This document shows, in pieces, positions 23,326 to 34,392 of a stretch of 34,392 bases of DNA. Each line of letters starts with the position of its first letter. Positions within the stretch are counted from its first letter, which is position 1. The translations under genes were made by a program, and so were the position numbers. Source of the DNA: Trebouxia sp. TZW2008 (lineage: Eukaryota > Chlorophyta > Trebouxiophyceae > Trebouxiales > Trebouxiaceae); NCBI GenBank assembly GCA_002118135.1, contig BDIU01000367.1:1-34392 (forward strand), written 5' to 3'. The notes below the pieces were generated by a model, which had not been told where the DNA came from, did no database searches, and saw only the letters and a list, made by a program, of their open reading frames with translations.

Positions 23326-25124
23326 ATGTTGAGCGAGCAAGACGCAAATCAGCTGTATAACAAGCCAGAGCACCGGCACATCTTGGTAGGCAACTGGCAG
23401 GAGGAACAAAAGCTCTTGGAGACAACAGGCACGCATAGGTACAAGGTGAGGCTGTCCCTGTGACATGCATGCAGCGACAGTCTTACTGCCATTGCTTGAG
23501 CGGAGAATCTATCATGCAAGCAGCTGCCCGCAAGCCTTTTGATGCTTCCCTGCAGCCATGCAGCCAGGAAACTCTTGAGTCATCCGTCTATGCTGCGAGA
23601 CAAGACAAACCAGTGGAATTGCCAACGTTCGAGAGGGTCTTCGCTCACTCTGAGACAGTTGTGAGTCATCTTGAGCCCCTAAATACCTCGGCTGAGTGAC
23701 GTCACCACCTGCCTGTTTGCATATAGCGACATTGCCTGGCAGAATTGACATTAAGCTACATCAAATTTCTGCAAGGCATCAGGCTTTGAACTGGAGCATC
23801 GTCACATGTGCAGGATCCAAAAGACTGGAGAAGCCAGTCTCAGGCTACATACAGAACTAGCAAACAATTAGCTCAAGACCCAGCTTTATACAACAAGCGG
23901 GCAGCAGCTGGCATCAGGACACAACTGGTTTGAACTCAACCTTGACAGATGTCTTTTTGCAGCCTGGCAAGCATTGTGCTCACTGTGAGCAGATAGCTTT
24001 CTGCAGTCTGAAAGCAACGCTAAGTGTGTTGTTCAGGAGCTGGCTGCTATGCTAGCAGAGGCTAGTGTGGAATGTGAACCTGCTCCATTGCCACTGCAGT
24101 TTGAGACCAACTATCATGAGGCATACCAGTTCTGTGGCCCAAGCCAGACCAGGTGAAGCTGAATTCGTACTCCGCTTGACAGTCTACTGTGTGAGCAGAA
24201 GCAATGCTGCTTCAGATGATGTACCGAAAGCTAAAGTTGCAGGGTGTATATGCAGTGTTGTGGCATTGTGTCTTTAGATGATGCAGTGCATATTCAGCAT
24301 TTTGCTTCGCAGGAACATCACCAGAAGTCTGTGCTGTTGTGCTGTTAGGCGTCAAAAAGCAAGCGTGAGCACACCTCATCATACAACTATGACATACATC
24401 TGCGTGCAATGCATGCACTGGTGCACATTCACAGGCTGTAATTTGTTACAAGCCCCTGCAGGACTGCTGCTGCTCTCTCTAGCATGGGTCCTGATTGTGC
24501 AGGTTGGGTCAGCGAGTCATGAAGACTCAGGATGGCACAGGCAATGTGCAGCGGGACCCTGCCTTCCTTGCAGAGTCTGGTATCCTGCCCAAGGTTTGTC
24601 GTCATTGCATGCAATCTAAAATGGAAGCTGTAACCTAGGGACACAATCCTGGCTGGGTTGGGCTGGATATTGCTTGACCAACTCTTGCCCAGGCCTCAGG
24701 AATGCCACTGGTCATCAGTGCCCACTGGCATGTCCACAAGTTCACTCTCAGCCTGCCATTTCACTGTCCACCATCAACAGAAACCACAATTGACAAGTGC
24801 TGTCAAATTCTGTATGCAAACACATGTCTCACGTGGCCGTGCCAATTTCTTCTGTGCTGAGACGCGCATTCCTTGCAGGCTCAAGCAGACAGACTGGCTG
24901 GCAGCAGCACTGCCCACAGCCTGGCCATGTCCTACAGAGATCAGGATGTGCCTGTGAGCATCTACAGCGAAGCAGCCTTGCAGGGTCAGTACGGCACGAC
25001 AGTGTATGGCAGCCGCATTACGGGTCCAACCGTGTTTGCCAAGAACTGTGACTTCAGCAAGCCCATCTCCGAGTACAGCAAAGTCATGGACGCAGATAGC
25101 ATACCCATGGCTGCTGAGGTGTAA
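23326..25124 (+). CDS. Conserved-looking 263-aa protein, possibly axonemal (SPAG8-like)
   Basis: Six exons: 23326-23445, 23556-23660, 23814-23927, 24037-24152, 24503-24593, 24879-25124, giving 263 aa with consistent phases. I do not firmly recognise the family. Visible: N-terminal HRHILVGNWQEEQKL, a central LPLQFETNYHEAYQF, and a C-terminal Gly/Tyr/Ser-rich part with GQYGTTVYGSRITGPTVF and DFSKPISEYSKVMD. No signal peptide, membrane segment or catalytic motif is seen. The NW-x-EE motif near the start and short Tyr/Pro-type repeats recall microtubule inner proteins of cilia such as SPAG8, but this is a resemblance only. If correct, it would be a flagellar gene kept in this lineage. The exon 2 acceptor was chosen because it has a pyrimidine-rich tract and keeps phase 0; an alternative acceptor near 23494 uses a different donor. 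The stop codon lies within a TGTAA word. It is divergent from the E3 ligase. Confidence 0.7.
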
Positions 25125-25620
25125 TTAAGACATGTCTTCAGCCTTGCAGCAACTGCAGCAGTGCAGATGGTGCAACCATCATCTTTGTGACAGCGAACAG
25201 CGACTGCTCAGTGCTGTTTGATCAGCTCGCTGAGCTTGTGACAACTGGCTGCTGTGCAATTGGCTTGCCTGTGCAGTACAGCCTGTGCAGTACAGCCTGC
25301 GCCGTTACAGTTTGCCTGCAATTCAATGCCAAGACTTTAGGAAGGCATGCATTCTACTACCAACTACTACTAAACTCTGACTAAAAGAGGCAAGCACTCA
25401 GAACTGCTGAGGTGTTTGCAGGAACATCCGCATCGATTGTGCACCGAACGCAATTTCGCCACCTAAAGCTTAGAAAAGCTCCGACTTGTTGGCACCATTG
25501 CTGTGCCTCGTTTGTCGCAGCAGCGCGGAGCGCACATGTTCGCTTGAGTCGATTTAACACTAGCACAAGCTTCTCTCCTTGCAGCATACCTGCAGACAGT
25601 GCGTGGCGTCAGCTGCTGTC
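25125..25620. other. Intergenic region upstream of PRPF18
   Basis: No gene is supported. A short direct repeat CCTGTGCAGTACAG occurs at 25269-25300. The last 200 bases are GC-richer with CpG words and probably hold the PRPF18 promoter and leader. Confidence 0.5.
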
Positions 25621-28600
25621 ATGGACGCCCTCAAAGAAATTCTAGCGAAAAAGCGCAAAGCTGCTGAGCTGGAGTTTGGAGGCCGCACAAACGTTAAACG
25701 CGTCGAGATCGAGCAAGCTCGCATCCAGCAACTTCGGGCGGAGGAGCGCAATGAACTCGAACTCAAGGCACGTCCTATGTTACATACTTTTACACTGACA
25801 AGTGCTTGCTGCAATCATGGCACAAATGCCATGACATTTGCATTGCATTTCAGGAAGTCAAGCGCGCACTGAAAAGGGCTGCAGACGGCAGTGGGGAGCT
25901 GCAAAGGCTGGACTCTGGCGCGCGTACAAACTCAGAGGAGGCACTGCCAAGGGAAGAAGTCATCAGGCGGCTCAGGTTGCTTGGACAGCCTGCTACTTTG
26001 TTTGGAGAGGCAAGTCTGCAAGCTGTGCAAGCCTGCTTACTGTGCATGCTAAGCATCATGCTTGCATCATAAGCATGCATGTATGTATGTAAGGAGCAGC
26101 CTTGCTGCTCTTTATCATTGATTGTTATGCTTGCTGATCATGCTCACAAACTTTCATAAGGTGTTGTCAACCCTTCAAGTGCAGCTACTACAGCTGATAG
26201 TCACTGCTTGACTTGCGCCTGCTTTGAACCCTTGCTGATCTTCAGCACTATCTGCCACAACAGGAAGAGCTGGAGCGGTCTCAGCGTTTGCGCAAAGCTC
26301 AGCAGGAGTTTGAGATTGATGATGACATGATTGGTGGGCAACAAGGCAACTCATTGCTGGAGCTGATCAAGCAGGGCAAATTACAGAGAAAAGCTCCACC
26401 TAAGAAGGAAGACAAGTCAGCTGCTGCGGCTGCTGCTGCAGCTGCTGCTGCCGCCAGCAGACCAGCAGTTGCCCCAAGCGCAACAGAGGTCAGCCAGCAC
26501 AGCTATTGTGATGCTCATAACAGCACTGTAATGTTTCATTTATGTATCGTGCTTCTACTCCTTTTTGCAATCCTTTCTCCGTTTGTGCATGCCACCTCTA
26601 AGCAAGAGCCATGTTTCTCTGTGTTGATGCACTTGTGAGAGATGGTCAACATGCATCGTGAGGCCAGGTCATGCAGCTGGGTGCTTCCATCCTGCCTCAT
26701 GCAGCACAGACAGCACCAAGTCGAAATGTGACCTGGCACCAGCCATCAGTTTTGCAATGGCTGCAAAGTCAAGTTCTGTCATGTCAGTGTTGCTCAAAAG
26801 GTGGCGGTGTGTGCCTCTTCCAGACTTTGTGTGGAGTTGCAGGAGCCGTCAACATCAGGCAATGCTGCTGACGCAGCTCAGATAGGTTCTGGCAGTGATG
26901 AAGAGGTAGAGGCTTCTTTCAAGGCAGCAGCTGAGAGGCTGCGCCTGCAGCGCCAGGAAGAGCAGATGCCAATTGAAGACAGGATCAACCTGTAAGCATC
27001 ATGACCTATGCTATATGCTGACCTGCTGTGTTGCACCTGCCAGTTGTCTCATTGCTGCCTAGCAATGCCTTCTTCAGAAGTCAGGCAATCTTTTGATCAG
27101 ATTTTATGCTGCAGTTGTGCTCATTTGGCATTCTGCATATTGTTTGACTGTTACACAGCAAATCAGGTTTTGGTGTCAATGGTTTCAGATAAAATTCTCA
27201 AGCACTACCGCGCCTGTCATTGCAGCAGGGCACAGCACAGTCGCAAGATCTTTGCAATTTCTCTGAGCAAAGTGCTTCATCTGCTGTAGCATCGCATACA
27301 TGTGAATGCAGCCAAAAGTCCCCGCAGTGTCATGCACCATCTTCTGCACCATCACAAGCATGTATCAAAGGCCAAGCTGCGTGTGGCAACAGGTACTTGA
27401 AGCGCTGGACATCAGAGTGGGAAGCAGATCTGGAAGCACGGCCTGAGGAGGACAAAGACTCGTCTTCTGGGACTGTGGCTACCACACAGTTCCTGCAAAC
27501 TATGGCGTTCTTCAAGCCACTGTTCAAGCAGCTCAAACGGCGGCAGGTCAGTGATGTTCTTGAGATCATGATGGCTTGAGAAATTTGGCTTATGGGTCTG
27601 GTGTGCTGCATTTTTGCTAGATGCACAGCTGGAGGCAGCAGTTTCAGAAAGGCATATACAGACGCAGCAATGAAAGCTGATGCCATTGGCACCTCTAGCA
27701 TGCAGATGACACGTGTCATGGGCACATAACTGCATTGCATCGCAGCTGCAACCGGTGTGAAGGATTGTGTTCCGGACTTTGCCTGCTCATCGGCGTCCAT
27801 GGTGAATATGTGCCCAGTCAACTGTTTAGGCTGCGCCAGGGGTTTAGCAAACTTCAGGTCATGCAGTGCTGGACATGTATACCTTTGAACAGCATGCCCT
27901 GCTGGCCTTGGTATGTTGCTGATTGTCATGACAAATTGTCATAGGGTTCATGCAATGTTCCAAGAGTATGTAGCTGCATCATGCATATGCGTCATGACTG
28001 TGCGCATGACTTGTGCACGCATCTGCAGGTAGACCCTGACATGAAGGCTGGCCTTTGGATGATTTGCAAAGCATGCAAAGAGCGCAACTATCTGGAAGCC
28101 TATGACATCTACATGAGGCTTGCTGTAGGTATGCCTGAAAGTTGAACAGCCCACGGCAAAGTAATGCTGCTCACCATGCAAGTTGGCAAGCTTAGCACTG
28201 TTGTTGCAGGTATGTTCTTGACAGTCACATCAATGCATGAAGCCGGCTATATGTGTCTGATCAGTCCAAGCAATCTGTGAAGTCTGGCTGTCATGCATGA
28301 ACAGCAGCTTGATCAGTTGCTTGATGTGCTGCTGCTACTTCGCAGGTAACAACCCCTGGCCAATTGGTGTGACAAGCATTGGCATTCACGAGAGGTCTTC
28401 TCGGGAGAAGATCTCCCATGTCATGAATGGAGCAGCGCACATCATGAATGACGAGGCCACACGCAAGTATCTGCAAGCCATCAAGCGCCTGCAGACTTTC
28501 CTACAGCGGGCTTATCCCACAGACCCATCAAGGAGCGTCGACTTTGATGGCTTCAGAGATGCAGGCCTGGGAGCTAAAGGGGCAGGCAGTGACAAGGCTG

Positions 28601-29276
28601 TGAGTACCCTTGCTGCTCAAACTCCATGTGTTTTGAGCTCTCAGCTTGAGAACATCTGCTTGTAAAAGCAGCACTGACTGGCTGTAGCAGCTTGCTTTAT
28701 TGGTTGCAGCACTCCAGGTTTGCAATTTCTCCCTCAGTGTTGCTCAGCTTATTCTTGGCTTGCCGTCCTGAGCAAGTTCAAGCTGTTGATGTGCACCTGA
28801 TTGGAGCCGGTGTTGGTGGCATAAGCACAGCAAAGCTTGACTGCCACTTGCACATGCCATGCCATATGCCATGCCGTGCATTTAGAGCTTTTGAGCATTG
28901 TCTGCACTGGTCCAATGATTTTGGTACATACCCCAAATTTTCAGGCCATCACTTTTGTCTGGTCAGCATATGTTTGATTTCATGTCACAGATTTCACTAG
29001 CTAGACCCACAGCTTTGTATTGTCAGCATGCGTTTGATCTCATGTCACAACTGCCTTTTGCTGGTGCAGGCGTTGATAGAGGCAGAGAAGAAGGGTGAGA
29101 CATGGAAGCAGTTAGGGCTGTTGCCAGCGCCCCATCATGTAGGAGCAGATGGAGTGGTGCAAGTTCCCCCCAAATGGGAAAACATGGTGCTGCATTCAGA
29201 AGCATTCAAGCAACATCAGGATGCCCAGAAAGGTCAAGCTGGCAAGCCCAGTCCTGGCAAAGCCAAAGTCAGCTGA
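25621..29276 (+). CDS. PRPF18: Pre-mRNA splicing factor 18
   Basis: Eight exons: 25621-25767, 25854-26009, 26264-26488, 26843-26991, 27393-27546, 28029-28128, 28346-28599, 29070-29276, giving 463 aa with consistent phases. PRPF18 acts with Slu7 in the second catalytic step of splicing, positioning the 3' splice site. Residues 83-101 ([19 protein letters not shown]) are the SFM motif shared with PRP4. Residues 227-420 are the Prp18 helical domain, including [33 protein letters not shown] and the conserved loop [20 protein letters not shown]. Odd points: a 12-residue Ala tract at 154-165, an acidic extended insert within and after it, and introns 1 and 2 that appear to start with GC (AAG/GCACGT and GAG/GCAAGT). 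The protein is longer than the roughly 340-residue human form because of the central insert and C-terminal tail. It should be nuclear. Confidence 0.95.
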
Positions 29277-30837
29277 GAGATTTGGCACTGCACCAGCTGC
29301 TGTGAGTGCTGTGTTGGCTCCATGCAAAAGAGTCTTGTCGCACAGTTGCTGTATGCAGCTGCTGTGTGCAGTGCAACTTGCTTTCAGCATGGATCATACA
29401 CATCTCACAGGAAATCTCACAAGGCTTCTGCTTGTGCTGTCCGCTCTGCGCTGCAAACTGTTCAATTTTGCAAGATTTTCAAGAGTGGTGTGGATTTGTT
29501 TTGAGAGTCTATATTGATTCCTGCGCCAGCCTTCACGTGCTTTGTAGATTCCTTGATGTATTTGCATGTCATCAGGGCCTGTCTGCAAATGGTTGCTGCT
29601 GCTGCTGATATGCTTTTAATGTCATGACAGAAGGTGCCAGCGCTTTCATCTGTGCACATCTTGCGTATGTGTCAGATATGGCAGCTGTTGTCAGTTGACA
29701 TTTCACGCAATTGAACCTCATAGAGCTGCACTTCCATTTTCACATTTGCCTTCATGATGCAACACAATCAGTGCCATGGCTGTTCCGCTATGCAGAACGA
29801 GCTTGGCCTCAATCAACATCTTCAGGTCTGACAAGGCAGCCCGTTTGGCCCCTTTCCCTTTCCGGCTTGTTTCAGTACCTTGCGGCGCTGTTTCCTGTCA
29901 ATTGTGACTGTATTGACTCAGCAAAGGATTCGCTTGAATTAGCATGCTGCAGCTCATTAGCATGCAGGCTAGCTGCATCAGCTTAATTAACGATGCCTCA
30001 GCTGACACTGCTGCAAACAAGAAGGCAGATATTATTATCTTCAAATTATTGCACGTGACCTGTATGCTGAGCTGAGCAGCTGCCACAATCTGACCATCAC
30101 CAAGCATACAATCCAGCTGAAATGTGTTGATGACCGCAGGTGTAATGCACACCCTCTGGTACTTCCAGTTGCCAAAATTTGGCATCTGAGGTACTAGCTT
30201 TAGGTTCCTGCCACAGCATCACTTGGTCTTCCACATTGCCTATCGTGGTCAGTGCATGTCTAGATAAGCGCATCTGGCGGCAACTTCAACATTTGTAGTT
30301 GCATGAGTTTTGTGCAGCACAGTTGTCCTGTAGCTGGTGTCAGGGATTTGCAATGGCTCATGCCTGGCACCCATTGATAATGTTGCGATGAGTCTCACGC
30401 ACAGCATACTCAGAGTGGGGAGAGCAGATTGCAAGAGCCCTGCTTCCTGTGTCTGTCTATTTTCCAGTCAGACATGCAGCATGGACAGCGCCTTTATCCT
30501 AGCAATTTTAGGGTTAGTCCCTGTCAATGTAGGTTCTCGTGACTTCTGCATGCGGCATGCCTGATTGACATCCCGCTGACGGAATTCTTTCGAAGCACCC
30601 TTTCAAGGTCTCGTAACCGTCTTGCGTTGTTGGCACTCAAGCATTGCACCCCGTTCGCAGGACCTCGGCATCGTTACTGGGTCCGATTTTCTGTGTGTTA
30701 GGTCATCGAGCTTTGTCGACTTTTAACACGGCTTTCGAAAGGCATCTACGACGCCCCTGATTGCTGGCCAAACCGGCTAGGGCTAAGAAGCACTATCCTC
30801 AAGCTTGGCACACTTACCTCAGGCTGCTGACAGCAGC
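29277..30837. other. Intergenic region between PRPF18 and eIF2B beta
   Basis: The 1.56 kb holds only short open frames on both strands, without domains or matching splice sites. No RNA gene or repeat array is seen. The last 280 bases (from about 30560) are CpG-richer and are the likely eIF2B beta promoter. Most of the rest is probably the PRPF18 3' UTR plus spacer. Confidence 0.5.
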
Positions 30838-33800
30838 ATGAGTGTGCATGATCAGCTCGACGACTTCTGCACGCAGCTGAAGCGCAGGCAGATCGAGGGC
30901 TCGTTAGCAACAGGCAGGCGAACTGCCGAATTGCTCAGAATCTTTATATCGACAAACCGGCATAGCGATGCCCTGGCTCTCGTCGAGGATGTTCGATCAG
31001 TTGGGAACAGATTGCAAGCTGCAAAACCAATAGGTATGCATGCTTGTGATGGCATGAGATGACACCCCCATGAGCAGAGGTGATGATGCTGCAAACACGT
31101 TTCTTGTATGCAGAGCTTGCAATTGGCAACATCACCAGGCGTATACTGCATATGATACGTGAAGAGTCAGAAGAGGTAATTGCGAGCACTGCATGGCTTT
31201 AGAGTCTTGTTATGAAGCACAGGCACTTCGCTCTTATTTGCCTAATGCTTGAGTCCTGCAAACCCTGCTGCTGCACCCAATTTCTTCCTGAACCTGTCAG
31301 TGTTGTTGATGAGCATTTAAGCTTCCAATTTTTGCACCCACAGGAACATGAGGAGTCGGAAGAGGTCACTGCTGGTCAGCAACCTCCAAAGCCAAAAGAT
31401 AAAGCTGGTTTGCTGAGTAAAGCATTGCGGGCGCCCCTTGGCACGCGCACCCTCAGCCTGCATAACTTGCTGGATCAAGCGCCCTTCCTGGAAGGCCAGC
31501 AGGTCTGCATTTGCACAGATCTGCTCCACACCTTTGCAATGCTGCTGCCGCAATGCTGTGACAGATCTAAGGCTTGCGGCACATATGTCAAGCTGTTTCA
31601 TGTACAGATTGAAACAGGATCAGTCATGATGCATCACACAGCATCATGCTTTGTCTGGTTGATGCGTCCCTAGCATGCTGCATGGGGCTCCGCGAGGGAC
31701 TGTGCAATCTTGTCATAGACATGCCCTTTTGCGCCTCCTAAACGCATGTACATTTGCACATTCCACGGCTGGAGCAGGTGCATCAAGGGCAGTAGGGTCA
31801 TTGGCCTATGCGCCTGCATCCCTCATGCGTCGGCATCTGCCTTCATTGTACAATGAGAAATACAGCAACAACAGCAGCAGCATTCATAGCGCTCAACCTG
31901 CAACTTGCACGCAGTTCCATCTGCAGTCACCAGGGCAGCAGCAGATACAGCAGCAGCCGCCAGTGGCCCAGCAGCACCAGTTACCAGGTCCCAGGCCTGC
32001 CATTTCATTTGCTCCTGAGGCAGAAACTAGTGCTGAGCCAGAGACAAGCAAGAAGAGCAAGCGAGGCCCTGTCTGGAAGCGGCGGCATCTTGTGATAGAG
32101 CAGATCAATGAACTTATAGAAGAACTTGATGAGATAGACAGCAACATTGCTCTTCAGGTACATTTCTCTTGCCCAAGAGGTTTGCTCATCGTCAACCAGC
32201 TACATCCACAAGATTGCTCAGGACAGAGTGCAGTCTGCAGCAGCATAACAAAGGGGAGTACAGCACATGTTTGAAAGCACATGACATGCCTGTGTATCAT
32301 CTGCACATTCAGCAGCTCATGGCATAATGACTCTGGGTCACTGACTACATGCAAGACGTGCATATGTGTGTCAAGGTAGTATGTGCCACCTCTGTCTGTC
32401 ATCACCACCCCATATGATCATGTGCATGTACAACTGATCATACTCAGGCAGCTTGCAGAAAACTTATTCCTTTCTATGCACTGACATAGACAGCTTGCTG
32501 AACTGTTCTCACATTGTATGTACGTACTTTCTACCTGCATTGATATGCAGGCTGGAGATCACATACATGCCAATGAGGTCATTCTGACCTTTGGCATGTC
32601 CAACACCACTCGCCTGTTCCTGCAAGAGGCGGCCAAGAAGCGCGACTTCCAGGTGGTGGTAGCGGAGGGGGCGCCCATGTATGGGGGCCACCAGCAGGCC
32701 CGCAAGCTTGCTCAGGCCGGCATCAACACCACTGCCATTGCTGACTCAGCCATCTTTGCCATGATGGCGCGAGTCAACAAGGTATGTCATGAAGGACAAG
32801 TGTGAGGTTGGGTCGGACATCATGCTGCCATGATAGTGTAACAAGGCTGATGCATGCAAATTTTTGGTGGTCTGGCATGGTCTGATGCATTGCGCAAAGA
32901 TACATTTGACTGATGTAGTTGCCCTGAAGGTGGCATCTGTCTATGCCACACACCTCGTCATGTAAATAATGACGACGGTGTCAATTGCGTGATGAAGCGT
33001 GCAGCATGACCAGATGCTGGCCACTGGGGCAGTTGCCTATGTTGCATCTGCCTTTTGTCCAGAGCCAGCATGCAACAAATCTTGCGCTCTTTTGAAGCAG
33101 GATGCAACAGCTCAAGATCTCCCAACACCACAGCTGCCCACTGCATCAGCAAATCCTGAATCACTCTGCAGGCAGGCAAGCACGCCTGCGCTGTCCTGCA
33201 ACCAGGTGCTAACCAAGGCATTCATCTTTGGCATGTTCCCTCAACACAACCATCAACGTACCTGTCACCAGCACAAATGTTCAGCATAACTTGCGCTCTT
33301 GACTGACAGCAAAATGCAGGTGTTGGTGGGCACTCATGTGGTGCTGGCCAATGGAGGCATCATGGCTCCTGTAGGGACGCATGTGGTGGCCCTGGCTGCA
33401 AAACATCACAGCTGCCCTTTTGTGGTGCTGACTGGCTTGCACAAGCTGAGCCCCTTGTTTCCCCACGACCCCAGCATCACCTTCAATGACTTCAGAGTAA
33501 GCTTGCCATGTTTAGCTGCTGGCATGGACCAGCCATGCAATGTGGCAAGCATATAGGCTGTCCATTGTTGACCTGTACCTTGCAATCCGTTTTTTGCGTT
33601 GTATGTCCTGCGGAGTTGTGTGATCCATGCCAACATCCCTTTGTGATAGTCTGAAAGTCAGCATGTCAGGTTGGTCCGTTTTTGTAGTGTCGATTGGAGT
33701 GCAAATGCAAGGGCACATCAAGCAAGCAATGCCTCAGGCACCACAACGTTTCTGGTGTGTGTTTGCAGTCGCCAGCTGAGGTGATTGATTTTGATGTGGT

Positions 33801-34026
33801 AGCAGAGGCCTTCCCAGCAGAACTTGAGGATGGGCTTGCTCCCGAAGATGTATACGTCCACGTGCCAAATCCAATGTTTGATTATGTGCCACCTGAATTG
33901 ATCAGCTTGTTTGTCACGGATACTGGAGGCTATACACCATCTTATATTTATAGGCTATTAGCAGAGTATTATACTAGGGAAGATTATGATCTGAATAGTA
34001 GGACAGCACATGTGTTGACACGGTAG
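30838..34026 (+). CDS. EIF2B2: Translation initiation factor eIF2B subunit beta
   Basis: Seven exons: 30838-31033, 31114-31175, 31344-31502, about 31927-32157, 32551-32781, 33320-33496, 33769-34026, about 437 aa. eIF2B is the guanine nucleotide exchange factor for eIF2; beta belongs to the regulatory alpha/beta/delta group that senses phosphorylated eIF2. Family blocks seen: [115 protein letters not shown], and the C-terminal [20 protein letters not shown] and [13 protein letters not shown] Gln/Pro-rich insert before the central helix has no counterpart that I recall in the human subunit. The exon 4 acceptor is uncertain, with several in-phase CAG sites at 31860-31930. The last exon turns AT-rich in its codon choice. 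An in-frame TTG upstream was not used as the start. Confidence 0.94.
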
Positions 34027-34392
34027 CATAAATGCATAAGCTCAGGTATCTGTTGGGTTTTGTGTCGTTTCTTTTCCAAGCTACTTCTGGTCATGTAGCC
34101 TGATGACCTTGCAAGGATTCTATGATGTAGCTACAGCATTTGCATTGTCAACCCCTATTTGTTGCCTGGCATGAGGATCATTGCCAGGCTGCCGAAGCAT
34201 GATTGCGCAGGGATGCCAATGCTGGTAGGTCACTTTGTGTTGCTGGACTTGTTCACGGTACAGTTGTGCTGTGTGCATGCACACAATCCTGGAGGTCACT
34301 GGGGCATGGACAAACTCGCAATCCGTTGAGGCCATTAGGGGAGAAAACGGGAGAGACCCCACCCTGCCAACGTAAGGCGAAACACGGGAGAG
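34027..34392. other. Downstream region of eIF2B beta to window end
   Basis: No gene is supported. It contains the presumed 3' UTR. The last roughly 65 bases are purine-rich (GGGAGAAAACGGGAGAGACC and a second CGGGAGAG at the very end) and differ in composition from the rest; they may be the edge of another repeat or gene. Confidence 0.4.

Noticed and set aside
29277..30837. Several overlapping short frames, considered as a possible small gene
   Set aside because: No frame shows a domain, good splice sites or consistent phases; the frames on both strands look random.
31823..32008. Minus-strand frame with a poly-Cys run
   Set aside because: Antisense of the CAG-rich linker region of eIF2B beta.
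34320..34392. Purine-rich GGGAGA words at the right edge, considered as a telomere or transposon end
   Set aside because: Too short and only two imperfect copies; it cannot be judged without the flanking sequence.

Overview
The window is nuclear DNA from a eukaryote with small, intron-rich genes. It is most likely a green alga, and a trebouxiophyte-type chlorophyte is my best guess. Reasons: an ATG9 closer to plant than animal ATG9, a glutaredoxin with one thioredoxin and three CGFS domains (the plant GRXS17 layout), a plant-type UDP-glucose 4,6-dehydratase, short exons with very uniform TGCAG acceptors, and some TGTAA words near gene ends. The lineage is inference. I see no bacterial operons, CRISPR arrays, rRNA, tRNA or intact transposons.

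Seven multi-exon genes could be assembled by joining exons so that splice phases match throughout. From left to right: (1) a minus-strand gene cut by the left edge, with a possible SAM-like N-terminus and an HNH_2-like domain (1-1629); (2) minus-strand ATG9, 13 exons, 874 codons (3142-10564); (3) plus-strand GRXS17-like glutaredoxin, 8 exons, 473 aa (11218-16004); (4) plus-strand UDP-glucose 4,6-dehydratase, 7 exons, 365 aa (17001-19692); (5) minus-strand RING-H2 E3 ligase with SUMO- and ubiquitin-binding motifs, 4 exons, 539 aa (20100-22682); (6) plus-strand 263-aa protein of uncertain, possibly axonemal, role (23326-25124); (7) plus-strand PRPF18 splicing factor, 8 exons, 463 aa (25621-29276); (8) plus-strand eIF2B beta, 7 exons, about 437 aa (30838-34026). 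That is eight genes in all, seven of them complete.

Two gene pairs are divergent with roughly 650 bp between start codons (ATG9/GRX and the E3 ligase/263-aa gene), so shared promoters are likely. The dehydratase and the E3 ligase converge. The genes do not form one pathway. They cover autophagy, iron-sulfur and redox handling, rhamnose precursor synthesis, SUMO/ubiquitin signalling, splicing and translation initiation.

The most unusual structure is a set of tandem arrays in the introns of ATG9 and the adjacent GRX gene. Each array repeats the edge of the neighbouring exon together with its splice site. ATG9 exon 9 is present three times, exon 6 has decayed copies of both of its ends, and exon 11 and GRX exon 5 have extra copies of their donor ends. 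The second notable item is the E3 ligase, which combines three candidate SUMO-interacting motifs, a ubiquitin-interacting motif split by an intron, and a RING-H2 domain.
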